A stretch of DNA of 5,019 nucleotides from Bacteroidota bacterium. Lineage in GTDB: Bacteria; Bacteroidota; Bacteroidia; Flavobacteriales; Flavobacteriaceae. Every line of letters starts with the position of its first letter. Position 1 is the stretch's first letter. The DNA is taken from NCBI GenBank assembly GCA_021793535.1, contig JAJYSO010000165.1:1-5019 (forward strand), in the 5' to 3' direction. This document shows, one piece after another, positions 1 through 5,019 of the stretch. Made by a program: the position numbers and the translations under genes. The notes under the pieces are model-generated. The model saw only the letters and a list, made by a program, of their open reading frames with translations. It was not told where the DNA came from and ran no database searches.

Positions 1-753
1 GTGTATGTCAACAAAGAGCTGTCTTTTGGGACCACTCAAAAATTAAAGAAAATTTTTAACAAGCAGGATGTTACCGTTAAGCCTAATGGAACATTAGACA
101 ATATTGAGTTGCATTACTCTAATGAAGCCGCCCGTCATAAATTATTGGATGTGATCGGAGATTTGGCTTTAGTGGGTGTGCGCATTCGCGGTAAAGTTAT
201 CGCCAATAAACCCGGGCATTTAATCAACACTAATTTTGCAAAGAAATTAGAGCGTCATATCAAAAAAGAAAGGCGCAAAAATGTTCCCAAAGTGGACTTA
301 ATGCAGGATCCCTTGATGGACATAAACCAGATTCAAAAGATGTTGCCCCACCGGCCGCCTTTTTTACTGATTGACAAAATTTTTGAACTGACCGAAAATT
401 ACGTGATTGGGAGCAAGAATGTGACCATGAACGAATATTTTTTTACCGGACATTTTCCGGAAGAGCCTGTTATGCCAGGGGTGCTCATTGTAGAAGCCAT
501 GGCGCAAACGGGAGGAATTTTAATTTTGAATACGGTTCCGGATCCAGAAAATTACTTGACTTATTTCATGAAAATGGACAACGTCAAATTTAAGCGGAAA
601 GTGGGTCCCGGAGACACCTTAATCTTTAAATGTGATTTATTGGCGCCCATTCGGCGGGGAATTTGTCACATGATGGGCAGGGCTTATGCAAATGGACACT
701 TATGCGCAGAAGCTGAATTGATGGCTCAGATTGCAAAAACAAAAAACAACTAA
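1..753 (+). CDS. lpxC/fabZ: Bifunctional LpxC deacetylase / FabZ dehydratase, 5'-partial
   Basis: This is the 3' part of a fused gene. It joins UDP-3-O-acyl-GlcNAc deacetylase (LpxC, the committed step of lipid A synthesis) to (3R)-hydroxyacyl-ACP dehydratase (FabZ, fatty acid elongation); both are cytoplasmic. Numbering from the first codon of the window, residues 1-83 are the LpxC C-terminal domain. H46 and D50 in RHKLLDVIGDL match the zinc ligands H238 and D242 of E. coli LpxC, and H73 in PGHLIN matches the catalytic H265. Residues 84-105 form a charged linker. FabZ spans about 106-250, with LPHRPPFLLID at 115-125, catalytic H151 in TGHFPE and E165 in LIVEAMAQ. The GTG at base 1 is an internal valine codon, not a start: about two thirds of LpxC, including the first zinc histidine, lies upstream. 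TAA at 751-753 ends the gene 11 bp before lpxA. The fusion is typical of Bacteroidota. Confidence 0.95.
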   Translation: MYVNKELSFGTTQKLKKIFNKQDVTVKPNGTLDNIELHYSNEAARHKLLDVIGDLALVGVRIRGKVIANKPGHLINTNFAKKLERHIKKERRKNVPKVDLMQDPLMDINQIQKMLPHRPPFLLIDKIFELTENYVIGSKNVTMNEYFFTGHFPEEPVMPGVLIVEAMAQTGGILILNTVPDPENYLTYFMKMDNVKFKRKVGPGDTLIFKCDLLAPIRRGICHMMGRAYANGHLCAEAELMAQIAKTKNN

Positions 754-764
754 GACTTTAGCTT

Positions 765-1541
765 ATGAATCAACCCTTAGCATATGTTCATCCAGGAGCC
801 AAGATTGCCAAAAATGTGGTGATAGAACCCTTTGCCACGATTTCAAACAATGTTGAAATTGGAGAAGGATCTTGGATTGGATCGAATGTTACCATAATGG
901 AAGGTGCTCGCATTGGAAAAAATGTGAGTATTTTTCCTGGTGCGGTAATTTCTGCGATTCCTCAGGACAAAAAATACGAAGGAGAGGACTCTATTGTGGA
1001 AATCGGAGACTACACCACTATTCGGGAGTGTGTTACTATTAATCGCGGAACGAGTGATAGAATGCGAACTACGGTAGGAAAAAATTGTTGGATCATGGCC
1101 TATTGCCATATCGCTCACGATTGTGCCGTAGGAGATAATTGTACCTTTTCAAATTATACAGGTTTGGCAGGTCATGTAGACGTGGGGGACTTTGTAACCA
1201 TGGGAGCAATGGTAGGGGTACATCAATTTTGTACCATTGGGAACCATGCTTTTCTCGGTGCAGGATCTATGGTTGGGAAAGACGTTCCTCCCTTTACCAA
1301 AGCAGCTCGAGAGCCTTTATCATATGCGGGAGTAAATTCGATTGGATTGCGACGGCATGGATTTTCAACAGAGAAGATCCGAGAAATTCAAAACATCTAT
1401 AGGATATTGTTCCAAAATAATTATAACGTCACACAGGCTGCGGAAATTATTGAGGCCGAAATGGAGGCCTCCTCGGAACGAGATGAGATCTTACAGTTTA
1501 TTAGAGGCTCTAAACGCGGAGTAATGAAAGGATATATTTAA
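765..1541 (+). CDS. lpxA: UDP-N-acetylglucosamine O-acyltransferase LpxA
   Basis: First enzyme of lipid A synthesis: it moves a 3-hydroxyacyl chain from ACP to the 3-OH of UDP-GlcNAc in the cytoplasm. The protein has 258 residues, close to the E. coli enzyme (262). Residues about 7-185 are hexapeptide repeats of a left-handed beta helix (IGEGSWIG, IGKNVSIFPG, VGDNCTFSN). H118 in YCHIAHD matches catalytic H125 of E. coli; H115, H137 (LAGH) and H153 (VHQFC) match H122, H144 and H160 with a constant offset of 7. The C-terminal helical part runs from GVNSIGLRRHGFS to the end at SKRGVMKGYI. By the same offset A166 occupies the position of E. coli G173, the acyl-chain ruler residue. The gene starts 11 bp after lpxC/fabZ and ends 20 bp before efp, so co-transcription is likely. 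No Shine-Dalgarno is visible, as is usual in this phylum. Confidence 0.96.
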   Translation: MNQPLAYVHPGAKIAKNVVIEPFATISNNVEIGEGSWIGSNVTIMEGARIGKNVSIFPGAVISAIPQDKKYEGEDSIVEIGDYTTIRECVTINRGTSDRMRTTVGKNCWIMAYCHIAHDCAVGDNCTFSNYTGLAGHVDVGDFVTMGAMVGVHQFCTIGNHAFLGAGSMVGKDVPPFTKAAREPLSYAGVNSIGLRRHGFSTEKIREIQNIYRILFQNNYNVTQAAEIIEAEMEASSERDEILQFIRGSKRGVMKGYI

Positions 1542-1561
1542 TTAATTATTGAAGATACGAT

Positions 1562-2128
1562 ATGGCGACAACCAGCGACATCAGAAAAGGTTTATGTATT
1601 AATTACAAGAACGATATTTATAAAATTATTGAATTTCTACATGTAAAACCAGGAAAAGGCCCTGCTTTTGTACGTACTAAGCTCAGGAGCCTGACTACAG
1701 GAAAAGTAATTGAAAATACATTTTCTGCTGGCCACAAATTGGATGATATCCGAGTGGAGAGCAGACAATATCAGTATTTGTATAAAGATGAGGAGTTTTA
1801 TCATTTTATGCAGACGGATGATTATAGTCAAATTCGTTTAACGGAGTCCATTTTGGATTACCCAGGATTGATGAAAGAGGGGGAGATGGTCACCATTGTA
1901 ATGAATGCTGAAGATCACATGCCCTTATCGGTTGAGATGCCGGCGAATGTCGTTTTAGAGGTGACACATACAGAGCCTGGGGTGAGGGGAAATACGGCAA
2001 CCAATGCCACTAAACCTGCTATTGTAGAAACCGGAGCAGAAATCAACGTGCCGCTGTTTATCAACGAAGGAGACAAGATCCGCATAGAGACGGAAAACGG
2101 CACCTATAAAGAACGGGTCAAAGAATAA
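1562..2128 (+). CDS. efp: Translation elongation factor P
   Basis: EF-P binds between the P and E sites of stalled ribosomes and promotes peptide bond formation at polyproline stretches. The 188-residue length matches the family. The KOW-like N-terminal domain (about 1-65) carries the tip loop HVKPGKGPAF at 27-36; K32 matches the modified lysine K34 of E. coli EF-P. Two OB-fold domains follow (about 66-128 and 129-188). The last contains the EF-P signature region VRGNTATNATKPAIVETG and ends in GDKIRIETENGTYKERVKE-like sequence. The loop reads PGKGP, a small palindrome, where E. coli has PGKGQ. PGKGP is the hallmark of an EF-P subfamily described in Actinobacteria that works with an unmodified lysine; whether that applies here is inference. 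The gene sits 20 bp behind lpxA, in an arrangement common in Flavobacteriia. Confidence 0.96.
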   Translation: MATTSDIRKGLCINYKNDIYKIIEFLHVKPGKGPAFVRTKLRSLTTGKVIENTFSAGHKLDDIRVESRQYQYLYKDEEFYHFMQTDDYSQIRLTESILDYPGLMKEGEMVTIVMNAEDHMPLSVEMPANVVLEVTHTEPGVRGNTATNATKPAIVETGAEINVPLFINEGDKIRIETENGTYKERVKE

Positions 2129-2287
2129 TCAGTACAGTACTAATTTAGAAAAGAAGGTTTGGCGGCTCTTTTATAGTGAGGACTTGATTGAGAGTGCGCT
2201 TTTCCAATGGCGAGATTAGAGTTTGTTTTGTTCTTAACGCTGAACTCCACTGTGCTCAAAGGACTTTCTTTATATTTTAATCGGGTT
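2129..2287 (+). other. Intergenic gap between efp and lpxD-like gene
   Basis: This 159-bp gap is the longest in the lipid A cluster. It stays open in frame with the downstream gene from an ATG at 2207, which would add 27 mostly hydrophobic residues (ARLEFVLFLTL...), but that stretch resembles nothing at the N-terminus of LpxD proteins, so I treat it as non-coding. It holds a perfect 11-bp palindrome, AGTACAGTACT, at 2131-2141 directly after the efp stop; there is no T run behind it, so it is a poor terminator. TATATTTT at 2271-2278 matches seven of eight positions of the Bacteroidota -7 element TAnnTTTG, 9 bp before the ATG, but I see no -33 TTTG at the right distance. A separate lpxD-like transcript is possible but weakly supported. 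Confidence 0.4.
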
Positions 2288-3238
2288 ATGAAATTTCCAC
2301 AAAAACAAACATTGGCAGGGATTGCCAAAATTATTGGCTCAACATTTATGGGTCCGGCCGATTTTCCAGTATGGGGAATGAATGAAATCCACGTTGTGAG
2401 ACAAGGCGATATCGTATTTGTCGACCATCCTAAGTATTACGATAAGGCTTTAAACTCAGCAGCAACTGTTGTTCTAATCAATAAGAAGGTAGTTTGCCCT
2501 GAAGGCAAAGCCTTGCTTATTAGTGATGACCCTTTTCGGGACTTTAATAAATTGACTGCACACTTTAAACCTTTTCAAAGGGCGGATGCCCTGGTCAGTG
2601 AAACGGCGGAAATTGGGGAGGGGACGGTATTACAACCTAATGTTTTTGTGGGGAATCATGTTAAAATTGGTCGAAATTGTATCCTTCACGCCAATGTGAG
2701 TCTGTATGATCATACGGTTATCGGTGATAATGTGATTATCCATGCTAATACGGTTTTAGGTGCAGATGCCTTTTACTACAAAAATAGGCCGGAGGGCTTT
2801 GACCGCTTGAAATCGAGTGGGAACGTCGTCATTGAAGATGATGTAGAAATTGGCGCCTCTTGCACGATTGATCGTGGGGTCACCAACTCGACGACTATTA
2901 AAAAAGGTTCAAAATTGGACAATCATATACAAATCGGTCACGATACAGTAATCGGACGCAAATGTTTGATTGCTTCTCAGACCGGTGTGGCGGGTTGCGT
3001 AATTATTGAAGATGAAGTAACGTTATGGGGACAAGTGGGGATTCCCAATGGGGTGACAATAGGTAAGGGAGCAGAAGTATTGGCCCAATCCGGGGTAACC
3101 AAGTCCTTGGAAGCTGGTAAAACGTATTTTGGCTCTCCGGCTGAAGAATTCCGTAAAAAGTATAGGGACTTGGCCAGTCAGCGCCAACTTCCTGATTTGA
3201 TCAGACGCTTAAAGGAGTTGGAGCAGAAAGGAGCGTAG
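2288..3238 (+). CDS. lpxD: LpxD-like UDP-3-O-acyl-glucosamine N-acyltransferase paralogue
   Basis: Classical LpxD adds the N-linked 3-hydroxyacyl chain to UDP-3-O-acyl-glucosamine using acyl-ACP. From the ATG at 2288 the protein has 316 residues, slightly short of E. coli LpxD (341). Residues 1-97 form the uridine-binding N-terminal domain (GDIVFVDHPKYYDKAL; F44 and Y50 sit where the uracil-stacking residues of LpxD lie). Residues about 100-275 are left-handed beta-helix repeats including VEIGASCTIDRG. The end, LPDLIRRLKELEQ, is the usual C-terminal helix. H218 in IQIGHDTVIG matches catalytic H239 of E. coli. However, the second conserved histidine (H276) is G255, the usual ADGFG is ADAFYY (159-164), and the usual KIPQxG is RLKSSG (173-178). 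I chose 2288 because MKFPQKQTLAGIAKII fits LpxD N-termini; the ATG at 2207 adds an unmatched extension. A second lpxD-type gene after efp is familiar in Flavobacteriia, so this may not be the housekeeping copy. Confidence 0.88.
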   Translation: MKFPQKQTLAGIAKIIGSTFMGPADFPVWGMNEIHVVRQGDIVFVDHPKYYDKALNSAATVVLINKKVVCPEGKALLISDDPFRDFNKLTAHFKPFQRADALVSETAEIGEGTVLQPNVFVGNHVKIGRNCILHANVSLYDHTVIGDNVIIHANTVLGADAFYYKNRPEGFDRLKSSGNVVIEDDVEIGASCTIDRGVTNSTTIKKGSKLDNHIQIGHDTVIGRKCLIASQTGVAGCVIIEDEVTLWGQVGIPNGVTIGKGAEVLAQSGVTKSLEAGKTYFGSPAEEFRKKYRDLASQRQLPDLIRRLKELEQKGA

Positions 3239-3260
3239 ATTTTAAAATCACTTTTCGAAC

Positions 3261-3854
3261 TTATTGAACCTTTAACTTTCTTTTGACTTGGCTTATGTGC
3301 GTTTGTATGTCAGGAAAAAAATTGGTGAACTCGCTTTCGAAAGCTGTGTAGTACTCGATGAGCTTTGTGATGGATTGGTGAATGTTGAAGTCTCCTTTTA
3401 TGCGTGCATTCATCTGAAATAGGATCTGCTCGATTCCGCTTACTTCACGGTAATTGTAAAGCCAGTTTTCGGCAACCATAATCGGGTACATTCGCCTGAT
3501 ATTGGGAGGTACTCGATCGAGATTCTGCCCAAGCAAGTCGTAAAAACTTTGAACGTAATGTGCCAGATTAATGGAGCAGTATTCGGACCAGTTTTTAGCC
3601 AAAAAATGATCGTAAAATATATCTACGATCACTCCGTTATAATGCCTGTACTCTTTAAACAATCGATGAGCACTTTTTTGTACCAAAGGATGGGCATCTG
3701 TATAGGAATCAATCTTCCGATGCAATAAGATTCCTTTTCTCAAATCTCCTTTGTACAGATCGTAATCTTTGCCCTTGATGGAGTCGGCCATAAAGTTGCC
3801 GATTTTTAGATCATCATTGTTTCCGGAGAGAAAGATATGTGCCAAGAAATTCAT
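3261..3854 (-). CDS. acpH: Acyl-carrier-protein phosphodiesterase (AcpH-like, DUF479)
   Basis: AcpH hydrolyses the 4'-phosphopantetheine arm from holo-ACP, giving apo-ACP. The 197-residue protein matches E. coli AcpH (193) in length and along its whole extent: MNFLAHIFLSG at the N-terminus, GNFMADSIKG (19-28, with D24), LHRKIDSYTD (44-53, with H45 and D49), VDIFYDHFLAKNW (77-89, with D78, D82 and H83), and VAENWLYNYREV. These His/Asp residues correspond to the HD-like metal site proposed for the family. It is convergent with the lpxD-like gene, with only 22 bp between the stop codons and no hairpin terminator visible there, and divergent from the glmM-like gene. It is not part of the lipid A operon, though its substrate ACP is the acyl donor for LpxA, LpxD and FabZ. 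Family membership is clear; the exact activity in Bacteroidota is inferred. Confidence 0.87.
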   Translation of the reverse strand: MNFLAHIFLSGNNDDLKIGNFMADSIKGKDYDLYKGDLRKGILLHRKIDSYTDAHPLVQKSAHRLFKEYRHYNGVIVDIFYDHFLAKNWSEYCSINLAHYVQSFYDLLGQNLDRVPPNIRRMYPIMVAENWLYNYREVSGIEQILFQMNARIKGDFNIHQSITKLIEYYTAFESEFTNFFPDIQTHISQVKRKLKVQ

Positions 3855-3869
3855 TAGGGCAATTTAGTA

Positions 3870-3899
3870 AAAAACTACCAGTAAAGGTTCTCGTGTAAA
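3870..3899 (-). promoter_or_regulatory. Weak candidate promoter for acpH
   Basis: Read on the - strand, TAGTTTTT (3877 to 3870) matches seven of eight positions of the Bacteroidota -7 element TAnnTTTG. TTTA (3899 to 3896) lies 18 bp upstream as a three-of-four match to the -33 TTTG. It would place transcription about 10 bases before the acpH ATG at 3854. The region is AT-rich, so chance matches are likely. Confidence 0.22.
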
Positions 3900-3903
3900 G
3901 GTT
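3881..3903 (+). repeat. 9-bp direct repeat in the acpH/glmM divergent spacer
   Basis: GTAAAGGTT occurs exactly at 3881-3889 and again at 3895-3903, separated by CTCGT, giving a 14-bp period. It sits upstream of the glmM -7 element, overlaps its presumed -33 region and lies within the candidate acpH promoter. Its placement would suit a regulator acting on both genes, but no known operator was recognised. Confidence 0.5.
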
Positions 3904-3934
3904 TATCTCAAGCACGGGAGAATGTTTATATTTG
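3902..3934 (+). promoter_or_regulatory. Candidate Bacteroidota-type promoter of glmM
   Basis: TATATTTG at 3927-3934 is a full match to the primary sigma factor -7 consensus of Bacteroidota (TAnnTTTG). TTTA at 3902-3905 is a three-of-four match to the -33 TTTG, with 21 bp between, inside the usual 19-21 range. Transcription would start near 3940, leaving a leader of about 10 bases before the ATG at 3951 and no room for a ribosome binding site. This supports independent transcription of glmM. Confidence 0.5.
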
Positions 3935-3950
3935 GTGAAAATTATTGATC

Positions 3951-5015
3951 ATGACACTCATAAAATCAATTTCTGGAATACGAGGAACTATTGGCGGGAA
4001 GCCGGGAGAGAACCTAACTCCTTTGGACATTGTCAAATTTACTACAGCGTATGGACAATGGGTGAGAAGCCCAAAAAATACAAATGAGAAAATAGTAGTG
4101 GGAAGAGATGCGAGGATTTCAGGTAAAATGGTTCAGGAATTGGTAATGAATACCTTGGTTGGGATGGGATTTGAGGTAATTGACTTAGGGTTGTCTACAA
4201 CTCCTACTGTGGAGATGGCTGTACAAATGGAAGCGGCAAGTGGAGGCATTATTGTGACAGCTAGTCACAACCCGAAGCAATGGAACGCGCTAAAGCTTTT
4301 GAACGAAGAAGGGGAATTTTTAGATGCTGAGGAAGGGGAAGAAATTATCCAGCTTTCGGAACGTACAGACATCGCCTATGCTGAGGTTGATGAACTGGGC
4401 AGTATACAGCCTAAGAAGGATTATATAGACTGCCATATTGAGCGTATTTTGGAATTGAAATGGGTGGATGCCCACCGTATAAAGGCAGCGGGATATAAAG
4501 TAGTGGTTGATGCCGTAAATTCTACCGGAGGAATAGCTATTCCAAGTTTATTGAGGAAGCTAGGGGTGGAGGTCGTCGAATTGTATTGTGAGCCTAATGG
4601 AGACTTTCCACATGATCCAGAACCGCTTGAAAAAAACTTATCTGCCATTTTTAAGAAAGTGGTGCAGGAGGATGCAGATTTGGGAATTGTGGTGGATCCG
4701 GACGTGGATCGACTGGCCTTTATCGATGAAAATGGAAAAATGTTTGGAGAAGAATATACGCTAGTGGCGGTAGCAGATTATATTTTGGGTAAGCAAAAGG
4801 GAAATACCGTGAGCAATCTCTCTTCTTCACGTGCCCTGCGGGATGTGACAGAAAAACATGGCGGGCATTATTATGCCAGTGCTGTTGGAGAAGTGAATGT
4901 AGTAAAGCGCATGAAAGAAACTCAGGCTGTAATTGGTGGAGAAGGGAATGGGGGTATTATCTTTCCTGAGCTTCACTATGGGAGAGATAGTTTGGTAGGT
5001 ACAGCTCTATTTTAG
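3951..5015 (+). CDS. glmM: Phosphoglucosamine/phosphohexomutase, 3'-truncated by an in-frame TAG
   Basis: An alpha-D-phosphohexomutase; in Bacteroidota this type is annotated as GlmM, which converts glucosamine-6-P to glucosamine-1-P for UDP-GlcNAc and so feeds peptidoglycan and lipid A. From the ATG at 3951, 354 residues are readable. Domain 1 has SGIRG (8-12) and the phosphoserine loop TASHNP (103-108, S105 catalytic). Domain 2 carries the metal loop DPDVDR (249-254; D249, D251, D253). Domain 3 has the sugar loop GEGNGG (330-335). TAG at 5013-5015 cuts the protein at GRDSLVGTALF, removing domain 4 with its phosphate-binding loop; family members run to roughly 450-460 residues. The stop directly follows a run of four T, four bases from the window end. 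One extra T would read through (ALFLD), so a sequencing or assembly error is the likely cause. The TTG at 3945 is a worse start than 3951. GEGNGG differs from the GEQSGH of classical GlmM, so phosphoglucomutase or phosphomannomutase activity cannot be excluded. Confidence 0.85.
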   Translation: MTLIKSISGIRGTIGGKPGENLTPLDIVKFTTAYGQWVRSPKNTNEKIVVGRDARISGKMVQELVMNTLVGMGFEVIDLGLSTTPTVEMAVQMEAASGGIIVTASHNPKQWNALKLLNEEGEFLDAEEGEEIIQLSERTDIAYAEVDELGSIQPKKDYIDCHIERILELKWVDAHRIKAAGYKVVVDAVNSTGGIAIPSLLRKLGVEVVELYCEPNGDFPHDPEPLEKNLSAIFKKVVQEDADLGIVVDPDVDRLAFIDENGKMFGEEYTLVAVADYILGKQKGNTVSNLSSSRALRDVTEKHGGHYYASAVGEVNVVKRMKETQAVIGGEGNGGIIFPELHYGRDSLVGTALF

Positions 5016-5019
5016 ATCG

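Noticed and set aside
1..3. GTG at the first base as the start of the lpxC/fabZ fragment
   Set aside because: The residues that follow are already inside the C-terminal half of LpxC, with the zinc ligands H46 and D50 soon after. The codon is an internal valine cut by the window edge.
301..318. Internal ATGs at 301 and 316, the latter with AGGA about 8 bases upstream, as an independent FabZ start
   Set aside because: FabZ is in frame with LpxC without a stop, the fusion is standard in Bacteroidota, and this phylum rarely relies on Shine-Dalgarno motifs. Nothing else supports a separate start.
843..1402. Open frames on both strands overlapping lpxA (843-1118 minus, 1139-1402 plus)
   Set aside because: They are shadows of a highly conserved gene, their translations resemble no protein family, and they lack their own upstream signals.
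1637..2328. Short minus-strand open frames overlapping efp and the start of the lpxD-like gene
   Set aside because: They lie antisense to conserved genes, are under 65 residues, and have no recognisable domain or promoter.
3239..3260. Possible bidirectional terminator between the convergent lpxD-like and acpH genes
   Set aside because: The 22-bp spacer is AT-rich, but I find no GC-containing stem followed by a T run on either strand.
340..3500. Proline pairs in FabZ (HRPPF), LpxA (DVPPF) and AcpH (RVPPN) as EF-P targets linking efp to its neighbours
   Set aside because: None is a PPP run, and single PP pairs are common in most proteins, so they do not indicate special dependence on EF-P.
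4421..4648. 75-residue minus-strand open frame inside glmM
   Set aside because: It is antisense to conserved mutase sequence, and its composition is simply that of the opposite strand.

Overview
The window looks like chromosomal DNA from a member of the Bacteroidota, most likely the Flavobacteriia or a close relative. Four things point there: an LpxC deacetylase fused in frame to FabZ, which is characteristic of that phylum; the order lpxC/fabZ, lpxA, efp, lpxD-like; no clear Shine-Dalgarno sequences ahead of the genes; and a TAnnTTTG-type promoter -7 element upstream of the last gene. No database search was possible, so the taxonomy is inferred from protein features and gene order.

Layout. 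Positions 1-3238 (+ strand) hold a lipid A / envelope gene cluster: the 3' part of lpxC/fabZ (its start lies outside the window), lpxA after an 11-bp gap, efp (elongation factor P) after a 20-bp gap, and a divergent lpxD-type acyltransferase after a 159-bp gap. A convergent gene on the - strand (3261-3854) encodes an AcpH-like acyl-carrier-protein phosphodiesterase. A 96-bp divergent spacer (3855-3950) carries a good candidate Bacteroidota promoter and a 9-bp direct repeat. It leads into a phosphoglucosamine/phosphohexomutase gene (glmM-like, + strand). That gene hits an in-frame TAG four bases before the window ends, about 100 residues earlier than the family norm.

How the genes fit together. 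GlmM-type mutases supply GlcN-1-P for UDP-GlcNAc. LpxA acylates UDP-GlcNAc, LpxC deacetylates the product, and LpxD adds the second acyl chain. FabZ makes acyl-ACP precursors, LpxA and LpxD consume hydroxyacyl-ACP, and AcpH strips the phosphopantetheine arm from ACP. Nearly everything here therefore touches acyl-ACP or UDP-amino-sugar supply; EF-P is the outlier.

There is no mobile element, CRISPR array, RNA gene or obviously new system. The points most worth a second look are the lpxD-like protein, which has lost several residues that are conserved in LpxD; the PGKGP tip of EF-P, which resembles a modification-independent subfamily; the promoter and direct repeat before glmM; and the premature stop in glmM, which is probably a one-base error in a T run.
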